From Pseudobutyrivibrio sp. OR37 (GTDB taxonomy: Bacteria > Bacillota > Clostridia > Lachnospirales > Lachnospiraceae): a DNA stretch of 33,088 bases. Position numbers and translations under genes: made by a program. Position 1 is the stretch's first letter. Each line of letters starts with the position of its first letter. Positions 1 to 6,754 of the stretch are shown here, piece by piece. The stretch covers positions 1-33,088 of the forward strand of contig NZ_FOQF01000034.1 in assembly GCF_900113655.1 (NCBI RefSeq), read 5' to 3'. A model generated the notes under the pieces. The model did not search any database and was not told where the DNA came from. It saw only the letters and a program-made list of their open reading frames with translations.

Positions 1-513
1 CATATGAGATAAGATTGAGTCAATCTGCTCTTGATTATAGCCCTTAGCCCAAAGGAATTCCTCAAAATCCATTGAATACATCTCATAGTCCGTTTTATGC
101 CCAACACTATTACTATGAATCTTCTTATAGTTAATTCCTAGCATAGAACCACTACAAATAACGTCATAATTACCATCTATCTTAAATGATTTAAGTGTTG
201 TTGCAACATCGGGGTTCTCCTGAATTTCATCAAAAATGATAACCGTTTTGTTAGGGACAAACTTTATAGATGGATCAGCCAATGATATATTCTTTATAAC
301 ACTTGCAACATCATATCCATCTGCAAGTATTTGCGAGAATTTCTTCTCTAAAGCAAAATTTATATATACAACATTTTCATAATTAGCCTTAGCAAAATGC
401 ATGATTGATTCTGTTTTACCAATCTGTCGTGCCCCCTTTACTATAAGAGGTTTATGCGCTGTATCCGCTTTCCAATTACTTAAATAATCATCAATCTTTC
501 GTCTGTAATACAT
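1..513 (-). CDS. AAA ATPase, DUF4143 family, N-terminal part only
   Basis: Only the first 171 codons are in the window; the reading frame is open at the left edge. The visible part is a P-loop ATPase of the AAA_14/DUF4143 type. It has a Walker A motif GARQIGKT near residue 27, a Walker B motif VIIFDEIQE, and a sensor-like GSMLG followed by the family's typical DFEEFLWAKG. Family members are usually about 400 residues with a C-terminal DUF4143 domain, which lies outside the window. The start ATG is at 513, with GGAGG about 7 bases upstream. The cellular role of this family is poorly defined; they are common accessory ATPases in Clostridia. The family call is firm, the function is not. Confidence 0.85.
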   Translation of the reverse strand, partial: MYYRRKIDDYLSNWKADTAHKPLIVKGARQIGKTESIMHFAKANYENVVYINFALEKKFSQILADGYDVASVIKNISLADPSIKFVPNKTVIIFDEIQENPDVATTLKSFKIDGNYDVICSGSMLGINYKKIHSNSVGHKTDYEMYSMDFEEFLWAKGYNQEQIDSILSHM

Positions 514-665
514 TTTCTTTACCTCCAAGCACATATTATCACAAAAAAATAGCCACCTCAATAAATAATATCACATTTTATGAGGCACTTTTATAGTTTC
601 TCTCGCATTTTATTACTGGAAAACTATTCAAATCAAACCCGCTTAAATTACTTTTATGTTACAAA

Positions 666-703
666 ATAAAAAAAAGAGCAGTTATCTTGTCGTAACTGCT
701 CTT
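666..703 (-). terminator. intrinsic terminator after the flavodoxin fragment
   Basis: An 11-bp perfect stem (AAGAGCAGTTA at 674-684 with its complement at 693-703) is followed on the minus strand by a run of T. It lies about 40 bases past the stop of the truncated flavodoxin gene and is its natural terminator. Confidence 0.85.
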
Positions 704-741
704 CGCAACGTTCACCATTCGATTAGGGCGACAAATTTGAT

Positions 742-1080
742 TTATAATGACAAAGCCATCTTTCTGATATTTTCCATAACGTCATTATCGTGATTTGTAA
801 ATATACCGCAGCCCTCCAAGCCAAGATAGCCGAGGAAATCACCTTCATAGGAGAATTTTGCACCATCGTACATCTCCGGATCGCCGGAACTCAGAAACAT
901 TGCAGTCTTTTTAAGAGATTTCGGTGCCGTCGGGTAGAGTGCCGAGTAAAAGCGGTCTATCACACATTTAAGCTGTCCCGAAATGCCATGGTAATAGATT
1001 GGCGCGGCCAGCACAAGCATCTGGGTGTCTTTCAGTTCTTTGTATATTTCCTGCATATCGTCTTTCCAGGTTACACATAG
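742..1080 (-). pseudogene. flavodoxin/NADPH-dependent FMN reductase family, 5'-truncated
   Basis: The C-terminal two thirds of a flavodoxin-fold oxidoreductase. Visible are the conserved KDDMQEIYKEL, then the flavin-loop strand VLAAPIYYHGISGQ and the following DRFYSAL. The N-terminal strand with the phosphate-binding loop, and most of the Cys-rich segment usual before DDM, are missing. The first in-frame Met (1056) sits inside the conserved DDM motif, so it is not a natural start. Homology appears to stop near 1075-1080, where the sequence switches to a dxs fragment on the opposite strand. No ribosome site precedes it. It is either a decayed gene or the product of a rearrangement or assembly join. 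Confidence 0.75.
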
Positions 1081-1081
1081 A

Positions 1082-1504
1082 GCAGCAGACGCAAGCTATT
1101 CTACAATTGATAAATATAAAGTAGAGCTTAGCGGAGAGAAAGTTGCCATTCTTGCCTTAGGAGATTTCTATCAGCGCGGAAAAGCACTTGCTGATACAAT
1201 CAAATCTGAAATGGGATTCACTCCAACATTAATCAATCCTAGATTTGCATCTGGCGTTGATAAGGAATTGCTTGAAAAACTCAAATCAAACCATCAGGTT
1301 ATTGTCACACTTGAAGATGGCATAGTAGAAGGTGGCTTTGGTCAAAAAATTGCTTCATTCTATGGTTCTTCAGATATGAAGGTTTTAAACTATGGACTCG
1401 ATAAGAAATTCTACGATAGATATAATCCAGAAGATTTGATTAAGAGTGTAGGAATGTCTACAGAACAGATAATAGAGGATATAAAGAATATAATAATGAA
1501 ATAA
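1082..1504 (+). pseudogene. dxs: 1-deoxy-D-xylulose-5-phosphate synthase (dxs), C-terminal fragment
   Basis: About 140 codons of the transketolase C-terminal domain of DXS, the first enzyme of the MEP isoprenoid pathway. The family signature is clear: VAILALGDFYQRG, LINPRFASGVDKELLEKL, and VIVTLEDGIVEGGFG. The full enzyme is about 600 residues, so the thiamine-diphosphate-binding and central domains are absent and this piece cannot be active. The open frame runs on upstream to an ATG at 1025, but that part overlaps the flavodoxin fragment and does not resemble DXS. The gene stops normally at 1504. A full dxs presumably exists elsewhere in the genome. Confidence 0.85.
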
Positions 1505-1594
1505 ATTTTTTTATCGATGTGACATTAGTGTGACAATCAATCTGCTATCCTGTTTTCAGATAATAAATAACAGCTTTTTAGCAAAGGAGATAAA

Positions 1595-2509
1595 ATGAAA
1601 ATGGGAATCATGAAAAAGGTATTGGCAACAACTTTCGCAACAGCACTTGTAATTGGAACATTTAGTGGATGTGGCAAGGAGACAGCAAGCATTGCTGACG
1701 ATGCAACACCAACAAGCAGTGCAATTGACGCAAAAACTGTTTTTACTAAGGGTGTTTATGTTACTTATCCAGAAGCAGAAAAGGATGATCCAGATTTAAC
1801 ACAGTTCTATGTATTTTTTGGTGATGGCTCAGGTAGCATTGAAGATGGTGCTAATGGAACAGCTAATTATTTTGAATATGAAGCAGGTGAAGATACAATT
1901 GAGTTTCATATTGGAAGCATAGATTCAGTTGTGGATACATTTACAGTAACATATTTTGAGGATTACCTTATTAAGGGCCATTTTAGCGACGGTGAAGAAT
2001 TAGTATTCGAGCATCTTACAGGAGTAGATGTAGATACATTCAATGCTGTAAATTATGTTAACGGAATATTTGGTGACCCTAGCGTATATACTGATGCTAA
2101 TGGATGGAGCATTAAGTATGATGCTTCTTGCATAACTGTAAATCAAGGCGGCCCCGTTACTACATTTGTATACACTGGGGATTGTGCAGGAACTAATATG
2201 ATTACAGCTACATATACAGTAGACAATGATGCTGAGGGTGCAGTAAAAGAGCTTGGTGAACAATGGGGTGAAAAAGCTACTTATTCAGAAGGTACATTCC
2301 CTGGCACAGAGGATGTAAAAGGCTATTGGGTTTCAGTAGGACCAGAAGAGGGCGGCTCAGGCGCATACGTAACAGCAATTGCCAGAGATTACATGGATGG
2401 CGCACTTATTTTTGAATTAGATGGTCATAACGGAGGAGATGAAGCAATGGATAATCAGGTTGCAGGAGTTTTTTCAGATATGATAAATTCAGTGGAGTTT
2501 GCTAACTAA
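1595..2509 (+). CDS. putative extracellular lipoprotein of unknown function
   Basis: A 304-residue protein with a lipoprotein signal: a Lys-containing N-terminus, a hydrophobic core and a lipobox FSGC with the lipidated Cys at residue 26. It should be anchored to the outer face of the membrane. A low-complexity Ala/Thr/Ser linker follows, then a mature part rich in Asp, Gly, Thr and aromatic residues, consistent with beta-sheet folds. No catalytic motif or known family was recognised. AAAGGAG lies 5-6 bases before the ATG at 1595; ATGs at codons 3 and 6 are less well placed. It stands alone between the dxs fragment and a convergent operon. Confidence 0.75.
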   Translation: MKMGIMKKVLATTFATALVIGTFSGCGKETASIADDATPTSSAIDAKTVFTKGVYVTYPEAEKDDPDLTQFYVFFGDGSGSIEDGANGTANYFEYEAGEDTIEFHIGSIDSVVDTFTVTYFEDYLIKGHFSDGEELVFEHLTGVDVDTFNAVNYVNGIFGDPSVYTDANGWSIKYDASCITVNQGGPVTTFVYTGDCAGTNMITATYTVDNDAEGAVKELGEQWGEKATYSEGTFPGTEDVKGYWVSVGPEEGGSGAYVTAIARDYMDGALIFELDGHNGGDEAMDNQVAGVFSDMINSVEFAN

Positions 2510-2576
2510 ACATTTTCATTTTCTAAAACCATTAATATCGTTCTCCTTGTTATAAAGCATAGCAATATTAATATCC

Positions 2577-2990
2577 TTAAAGTACCAACAATAAGGTTCC
2601 AGCACCAATTAGTGCGCATCCCGCAAGTGATTTTATAGTAAAGTCTTCATGTAAAAATACAAAAGCTAAAACTAGAGTGATAACAACACTTAGCTTATCA
2701 ATCGGAACAACTTTAGATGCATCACCAATCTGTAAAGCCTTGTAGTAGCATAACCAGGATGCACCAGTAGCCAAGCCCGATAATATTAGGAAAATCCAGC
2801 TCTTTTTGCTTATAGCAAATACGCCATTTTGAGTGTTTGTGATAAACACCATTACCCAGGCCATAGCAACCACCACGACAGTACGAATAGCTGTAGCTAA
2901 GTTTGAGTTTACTCCTTCAATACCAATCTTAGCTAATATTGAAGTTAAGGCAGCAAATATAGCTGATAGTAAAGCAAATACAAACCACAT
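2577..2990 (-). CDS. EamA/DMT-family transporter, single-domain
   Basis: A 137-residue membrane protein with about five hydrophobic helices, the size of a single EamA (drug/metabolite transporter) domain, probably active as a dimer. Family marks include an N-terminal LLSAIFAALTSILAKIGIEG and a C-terminal DFTIKSLAGCALIGAGTLL. The substrate is unknown. GGGAGG lies 6 bases before the ATG. The gene starts 23 bases after the HD-domain gene stops and is probably the last gene of a Phd-HD-EamA operon. The tail of a second, otherwise lost EamA gene with a nearly identical C-terminus is found at 12342-12410. Confidence 0.85.
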   Translation of the reverse strand: MWFVFALLSAIFAALTSILAKIGIEGVNSNLATAIRTVVVVAMAWVMVFITNTQNGVFAISKKSWIFLILSGLATGASWLCYYKALQIGDASKVVPIDKLSVVITLVLAFVFLHEDFTIKSLAGCALIGAGTLLLVL

Positions 2991-3013
2991 GTTAGACCTC
3001 CCAAATATCGTTT

Positions 3014-3472
3014 CTACAAATCCAATTCTTTACAAAGGTTTTCATATCGCTTCTGCTCTTTTTCTTTGATAGGCTTAGAGGAATCTTTAAAACAATGGTC
3101 GATTACATCGGCATCCTTTAGTAGCTCATCCATTGGTGAATCTATTACTAATTTATCATCATGATGATATATTGCAGAGCAAATGGTATCTGTTTCTTCT
3201 ACAGAAGTTATAGCTAACTCATCAAGAATCTTTCTAGCCAAATCAGCGCCTAAATGAGCGTGATCATCATATGAGCCACTCTTATATGCATGCATATCGT
3301 GAAGCATTGCTGCCATTGCTGCAAGTTCTTCATTTAGCCCACGCTTCTTTGCTAGAATTGTGGCTGCAAGAGATACACCGTAAAGATGTGCTGTAGCACT
3401 GGTGCGCTTCTCTTCTTCCAATAGACTTAGTTCTTTATCTACGTATTCACGAAGTGTTTTTAATCTGCTCAT
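3014..3472 (-). CDS. HD-domain phosphohydrolase-like protein
   Basis: A 152-residue protein with the HD-fold metal-binding pattern: H29, the H58-D59 doublet in MLHDMH, His103-104 in the following IYHHDD, and D122 in DADVIDH. This order fits small soluble HD hydrolases that act on phosphoesters, often nucleotides; the substrate cannot be told. Its ATG overlaps the stop of the Phd-like gene (ATGA), which implies translational coupling. A Phd antitoxin is normally followed by a RelE or Doc toxin, so an HD hydrolase in that position is unusual. The family assignment is strong and the role is inferred. Confidence 0.85.
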   Translation of the reverse strand: MSRLKTLREYVDKELSLLEEEKRTSATAHLYGVSLAATILAKKRGLNEELAAMAAMLHDMHAYKSGSYDDHAHLGADLARKILDELAITSVEETDTICSAIYHHDDKLVIDSPMDELLKDADVIDHCFKDSSKPIKEKEQKRYENLCKELDL

Positions 3473-3729
3473 TTGCTATCCTCCCCTAGATTAGAAAATA
3501 TTGCATCAGTGAATGTACCTTCATCTTTGATTGATATTTTAGCTTCATTTAGTTTAGTCAGAAGTTGAAATTTTGCCTTGAGAGTATCCAATTCATCAAG
3601 TTCTTTCATATCAACTAGTGCACATAATCCGTGTCCATTTTTAGTGAAATAGATTCTATTACCATAAGCTAATTCGTTGACAATACTTGTATAATTTTTC
3701 ATTTCTGAAATTGGTTTAATGTTTGGCAT
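3469..3729 (-). CDS. Phd/YefM-like antitoxin or regulator
   Basis: An 86-residue protein resembling Phd/YefM antitoxins: an N-terminal ISEMKNYTSIVNEL followed by a strand with IYFTKNGHGLCALVDMKE, the fold that binds DNA as a dimer and represses its own operon. The ATG at 3729 was chosen because AAGGTG sits 7 bases upstream and a good promoter lies at 3775-3803; the longer open frame up to 3897 would start before transcription begins. The C-terminal half is longer and more acidic than usual and could contact a partner. No RelE/ParE toxin follows; the next gene is an HD hydrolase joined by an ATGA overlap. Confidence 0.8.
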   Translation of the reverse strand: MPNIKPISEMKNYTSIVNELAYGNRIYFTKNGHGLCALVDMKELDELDTLKAKFQLLTKLNEAKISIKDEGTFTDAIFSNLGEDSK

Positions 3730-3774
3730 ATAAACACCTTCCATTATATGAATGAACAATATATTCCTATCCAT

Positions 3775-3832
3775 ATTGTAATAGCATTTAAATGATAGGG
3801 CAATATTTAGGGTTAAATATAACCCTAAATAT
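3775..3832 (-). promoter_or_regulatory. promoter of the phd-HD-EamA operon with palindromic operator
   Basis: On the minus strand, -35 TTGCCC (3798-3803) and -10 TACAAT (3775-3780) are 17 bases apart. Overlapping the -35 edge is a perfect inverted repeat with 13-bp arms (ATATTTAGGGTTA, 3803-3815, and its complement at 3820-3832) around AATA. Phd-type antitoxins bind such palindromes for autorepression, so this is the likely operator. That role is inferred from position and symmetry. Confidence 0.65.
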
Positions 3833-3929
3833 ATCACTGAGATAAATATTAATTTATCTTTGCTGTGGGATATTACCCATTTTTTGGACCATTTCACAAA
3901 TAATTCACCTTATGCATAGTTATATATTA

Positions 3930-3959
3930 TTGACACTTTGTGAAGTATGGCTGTATTAT
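3930..3959 (+). promoter_or_regulatory. sigma-A promoter of the transglutaminase-like gene
   Basis: A consensus -35 TTGACA (3930-3935) and TATTAT (3954-3959), preceded by TG, are 18 bases apart. The start codon follows 31 bases later. Confidence 0.75.
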
Positions 3960-3989
3960 AACGAGAGGCGATAGCCAAGGAGGAAATAT

Positions 3990-4985
3990 ATGACTATGAG
4001 TTTTAGAAAGATTGCAACAACAATTATATCTACAGCATTAGTAGCATGCATGGCAGTACCGGCATTTTCTATGACAGCAAATGCTAAAGAAAATAATGAT
4101 GACCTTATCTGTATTCCAATCATGAAAACAAACGGAGAGGTTTACTATGAATATATTTCATATGAGGATATTCAAAAAGAGTGGGCAGAGCAGGATGCTC
4201 GTGGAAATAATTATTCAGCAGTACTGGATTATTACCAGAATGAAGCTTTAAAGAAATTTACAGAATTAAATGCTGATCCAGATCAGTCAGGATATGCTTG
4301 GTGTAAGATGCCTGTACATATTTATCTAGGTCAGTTTAATTCGGGCCTCGGTCCTAACCTTAAAAGAGGTGGCTCATTTGATTCAGCAAGATATGCAGCA
4401 GAGAATCCAGATGTAGCTGCAGTCGTAGGAACAAATCACGATGCTCTTTGGAATCACTTTTCTAAAACAGGTATCTACGAAGGTCGTATGGGTTATAGCA
4501 CTTACGATACTTACTTTAATCAGTCTATTGATGCACTTAATTCAATTATCAGAGCAGGTATGACTGACAGAGAAAAGGTATGTGCAGTTAATCAGTGGGT
4601 AATTGAAAACTACTATTATGATTATGAGCGTATAGGTAAGACAAAGCCTTGGAATAAAACTGATACAGGAACAATAGCAGGCGTATGCGAGGATTACACG
4701 GCTAGATGTGGCTATATGTTAGATTTATGTGGTGTGCCTAATATCACAGACAGTTCCCACGCCATTAATCACATTTGGAACCGAGTATATGTAGACGGTA
4801 AATGGCTGGTTGTTGACTGTACCTGGAATGATATGCAGGCAATCACAACTGGTGGAGATGTACAAATCACCCTTGATGCATCAAATTGCTATCTATTAGT
4901 TGATAAGCATACGGAGCAGTATAAGGATGACTTTGAATGTGGTTATGCTGCAAACTACGGTCCATTTTTTAGCTATGGATGGTAA
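3990..4985 (+). CDS. secreted transglutaminase-like cysteine protein
   Basis: A 331-residue exported protein. Residues 1-32 form a signal peptide with a likely cut after AMTANA-type sequence (ANA). Residues about 134-168 carry one copy of a YAAENPDV...ALWNHF...GIYEGR repeat common in Lachnospiraceae exoproteins. The C-terminal half is a transglutaminase core with the Cys-His-Asp triad visible: C233 in GVCEDYTARCGYM, H261 in NHIWNRV and D276 in VVDCTWND. Such proteins act outside the cell as peptidases or protein crosslinkers; which one cannot be told. AAGGAGG precedes the ATG and a strong promoter lies upstream. It is transcribed alone, divergent from the phd operon. Confidence 0.85.
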   Translation: MTMSFRKIATTIISTALVACMAVPAFSMTANAKENNDDLICIPIMKTNGEVYYEYISYEDIQKEWAEQDARGNNYSAVLDYYQNEALKKFTELNADPDQSGYAWCKMPVHIYLGQFNSGLGPNLKRGGSFDSARYAAENPDVAAVVGTNHDALWNHFSKTGIYEGRMGYSTYDTYFNQSIDALNSIIRAGMTDREKVCAVNQWVIENYYYDYERIGKTKPWNKTDTGTIAGVCEDYTARCGYMLDLCGVPNITDSSHAINHIWNRVYVDGKWLVVDCTWNDMQAITTGGDVQITLDASNCYLLVDKHTEQYKDDFECGYAANYGPFFSYGW

Positions 4986-5018
4986 AATTTTTGATTACAT
5001 TTATAATTTCTCTATACA

Positions 5019-5108
5019 TAACAACACTGCAACTCCTGTCTCTTTTGCAATAGTTATAACAAAAGTCCTATGACTTTCGCAATTCGATTTGCAAAATCCA
5101 TAGGACTT
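5019..5108 (-). promoter_or_regulatory. duplicate of the tautomerase promoter/leader with no gene behind it
   Basis: Read on the minus strand, -35 TTGCGA (5077-5082), an 18-base spacer and TATAAC (5053-5058) are followed by a leader ending in GTTGTTATG (ATG at 5019). This closely matches the promoter and leader of the MIF-like gene at 15150-15222, including the CATAGGACTT spacer. The ATG here opens only a short frame unrelated to the tautomerase. A second copy of AAGTCCTATG at 5099-5108 pairs with 5063-5072, making a 10-bp inverted repeat that may also act as a weak hairpin between the convergent genes. Confidence 0.55.
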
Positions 5109-5130
5109 CTACTGATATTATGTGTTCATT

Positions 5131-5610
5131 TTATTCCTCGCCCGTATATGTTCTAGTATAGTGTACCATGCTTACTTTCTTTGCAATCCCCAGTATAAAC
5201 AATGCTGCCATAATAGCAATTGCTGCTTCAAAACTGAAAAAGCTTACTACTATTGCAAATAATAATAGGAAAATAGCTGCAAACTTTACTGTAAACTTCC
5301 CAGATAATGATTCGATATGACACATACGCTCATCATGCATTTCGTTATAGATTTGTGTAAGTTTCTTATCATCCTTAAGAGCATTTGAATACTTTACAAG
5401 ATGATAAATACTTATGATGTCCAATACGATTACCATTCCTATTACAAATCCCTGCATGAAATCAGCATAATTAGATGTTGCATACCTTGCAGTTATAGTT
5501 GGTCTCTGTGACACAAAATACAATGCTGCACTAAGTAGTACAATTCCAACATATGCAAAATTCTGTTTTTTAATTGATTCTCTCATCTGATTCATTTTTT
5601 TGTTATTCAT
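5131..5610 (-). CDS. four-helix membrane protein paired with an XRE regulator (DUF2178-like)
   Basis: A 159-residue integral membrane protein with two pairs of hydrophobic helices (about residues 19-35 and 49-70, then 107-125 and 127-143). They are separated by a soluble segment with YNEMHDERMCHIESLSGK, like the DER-containing loop of DUF2178-type proteins. These are regularly encoded directly after a small XRE repressor, as here: the stop of the XRE gene and this ATG share a base (TAATG), so the two are co-translated. Function is unknown; a role in sensing or membrane stress is only a guess. The DUF assignment is tentative, the pairing is clear. Confidence 0.7.
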   Translation of the reverse strand: MNNKKMNQMRESIKKQNFAYVGIVLLSAALYFVSQRPTITARYATSNYADFMQGFVIGMVIVLDIISIYHLVKYSNALKDDKKLTQIYNEMHDERMCHIESLSGKFTVKFAAIFLLLFAIVVSFFSFEAAIAIMAALFILGIAKKVSMVHYTRTYTGEE

Positions 5611-5819
5611 TAGTCTTCTTCCTCCAAGCTCTCAAAATCAAATACTTCCTCAATGTTCATATTGAAGTGATGTGCAATCTTATACGCTAATATCAGAGAC
5701 GCTGTATATTTTCCTACCTCTATAGAGGTAATTGTCTGACGCGTAGTTCCAACAATATCAGCAAGTTCAGATTGCGAAAGTTTATTCACTTTCCTTAACT
5801 CCTTTATTTTGTTTTTCAT
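5610..5819 (-). CDS. XRE-family transcriptional repressor
   Basis: A 69-residue protein that is little more than a helix-turn-helix: LSQSELADIVGTTRQTITSIEVGKY spans the two HTH helices, and an acidic tail FDFESLEEED follows. Such short Cro/C1-type proteins bind DNA as dimers. The ATG at 5819 is chosen over a possible start at 5855 because GGAGG lies 7 bases before it and the promoter -10 at 5860-5865 would place 5855 at or before the transcription start. It overlaps the membrane-protein gene by one base, and three repeats in its own promoter suggest autoregulation. Confidence 0.9.
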   Translation of the reverse strand: MKNKIKELRKVNKLSQSELADIVGTTRQTITSIEVGKYTASLILAYKIAHHFNMNIEEVFDFESLEEED

Positions 5820-5842
5820 GACAGCCTCCATACTCTTGCAAA

Positions 5843-5900
5843 GTTCGCTTTGCAATTTTAGTATAGTTTACTTTGCATTATATGTCAAGCTAACTTTGCA
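5843..5900 (-). promoter_or_regulatory. XRE operon promoter with three 23-bp-spaced operator repeats
   Basis: On the minus strand, TTGACA (5883-5888) and TATACT (5860-5865) are separated by 17 bases: a near-consensus sigma-A promoter. Three copies of TGCAAAG followed by two variable bases and ARC lie at 5889-5900, 5866-5877 and 5843-5854, exactly 23 bases apart. They cover the region upstream of -35, the spacer and the start point. The last copy is also part of a GCAAAG/CTTTGC palindrome with a 4-base centre. Confidence 0.75.
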
Positions 5901-6022
5901 TTATTTTTTATCTTTTTTCAAAAATCATCCGTAAGCATTAAATAGGAAGCCCACACAGAATACTATTTTGAAAAATCAAGAAAGTTTAAGACTTTTCCTG
6001 TAATAAAATATCTAGCTTCATC

Positions 6023-6322
6023 TCAGGTTAACCTTTTGTCTCCAATAATAAATCCAATAGCTGTTATAAATAGAAGAAGCATCGATAATATATCCCAAAC
6101 ATCAATTGGTAGTACTCCAATTATCATATATAAAACATAATTAATCAGTATTGTAAACGGAATTGCAGCCATAAAAATAATTCCTGTGGCCAAGAGTTTT
6201 CTACCACCTAGTTTTATGAATACCCCATAAATTAACCACACATATATTAATGCTAAAATAGCCATTATAGAACCGATTGAAAACACCTCATGGACTTTAA
6301 CCAATAAACTAATTGAATACAA
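6023..6322 (-). CDS. small hydrophobic membrane protein, start uncertain, possibly 5'-truncated
   Basis: Up to 99 codons with three or four hydrophobic helices and a short charged tail GDKRLT. No known family was recognised. The frame has no good start: position 6322 is a TTG without a ribosome site. The frame is open further upstream for about 15 codons (reading IGLIVCSVLILPF) to a stop near 6375, and the first ATG is inside the second hydrophobic segment. Immediately upstream lies the tail of a lost methyltransferase gene. This suggests either a gene that lost its own start in a deletion or a TTG/CTG-initiated protein. Confidence 0.4.
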   Translation of the reverse strand: MYSISLLVKVHEVFSIGSIMAILALIYVWLIYGVFIKLGGRKLLATGIIFMAAIPFTILINYVLYMIIGVLPIDVWDILSMLLLFITAIGFIIGDKRLT

Positions 6323-6384
6323 AAATGGTAGAATCAGAACACTGCAAACAATCAGCCCTATTTGAAAATGTAACTAAAGTTTAA

Positions 6385-6426
6385 TTAACCTTTTCGGCAC
6401 TGAAAAATAGCAATACTCTCAACTAA
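6385..6426 (-). pseudogene. C-terminal tail of a second methyltransferase gene
   Basis: Thirteen codons plus stop read LVESIAIFQCRKG, matching the last residues (NVESIAIFQCRKG) of the intact methyltransferase that ends at 10462. The DNA is also similar across the stop. Nothing of the rest of the gene is present upstream; the sequence changes to an inverted-repeat element. Confidence 0.6.
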
Positions 6427-6470
6427 TGACGGCTTTTTATACATTATGTGTCACAAATATTAGTACCCTA

Positions 6471-6555
6471 TTGACACATAAAATATAAAAAGACATCAAA
6501 AAAGCCCGCAAATGCGAGCTTAAGTAATTTTTGTATTTTATATATTATGTGTCAA
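6471..6555. repeat. 85-bp inverted-repeat element, MITE-like
   Basis: The ends are imperfect inverted repeats of about 20 bp that begin TTGACACATAA (6471-6491 against 6528-6555), enclosing 36 bp. A further TTATGTGTCA lies outside at 6434-6443. The element interrupts or ends the reading frame of a small gene starting at 6613. No target duplication is evident and no relative was seen elsewhere in the window, so mobile origin is inferred. Confidence 0.45.
6498..6521 (-). terminator. intrinsic terminator inside the inverted-repeat element
   Basis: On the minus strand, AAGCTCGC and GCGGGCTT form an 8-bp stem with an ATTT loop, followed by six T. It would end transcription of the truncated gene at 6545-6613. 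Confidence 0.6.
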
Positions 6556-6613
6556 TCGACACCAGAATTAGATACATAAGAATATCCACTACCACTCCGA
6601 TTCTCTTTTTCAT
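6545..6613 (-). pseudogene. N-terminal remnant of a small membrane protein (DUF4405-like)
   Basis: A 22-codon frame beginning MKKRIGVVVDILMYLILV, with AAGGAG just upstream of the ATG at 6613. The start resembles the first membrane helix of DUF4405-type proteins, in which a charged MKK is followed by (V/I)D-I-L-M and a hydrophobic run. The frame then enters the TTGACACATAA repeat and stops, so the remaining helices are lost. The family assignment rests on few residues. Confidence 0.4.
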
Positions 6614-6754
6614 ATACTCCTTCAATTTCTGCCAGGTGTTAACTGGAATTTTGTATCATTTATAGAAACATTAGTAACCATCGCGCAAGATTACCGACAC
6701 ATATATACCACACTTTCAATTATGTTATGCAATTTGCATTGATATAGTCTAGAT

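Noticed and set aside
790-1080. Plus-strand reading frame opposite the flavodoxin fragment
   Set aside because: It is a shadow of the coding strand: no ribosome site and no protein-like pattern.
2523-2577. ATTAATAT/ATATTAAT inverted repeat as a terminator
   Set aside because: All A/T pairs with a 26-base loop and no T run; not stable enough to call.
3730-3897. Upstream extension of the Phd-like frame to 3897
   Set aside because: The promoter -10 (3775-3780) and ribosome site support the start at 3729; the extension lies largely upstream of the transcription start and does not resemble the family.
5820-5855. Longer XRE protein starting at 5855
   Set aside because: This start is at or before the predicted transcription start, and the better ribosome site precedes the ATG at 5819.
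6727-6739. ATGCAA-T-TTGCAT palindrome as an operator
   Set aside because: It is short, lies at the 3' side of the MATE gene, and no promoter of suitable spacing was found next to it.
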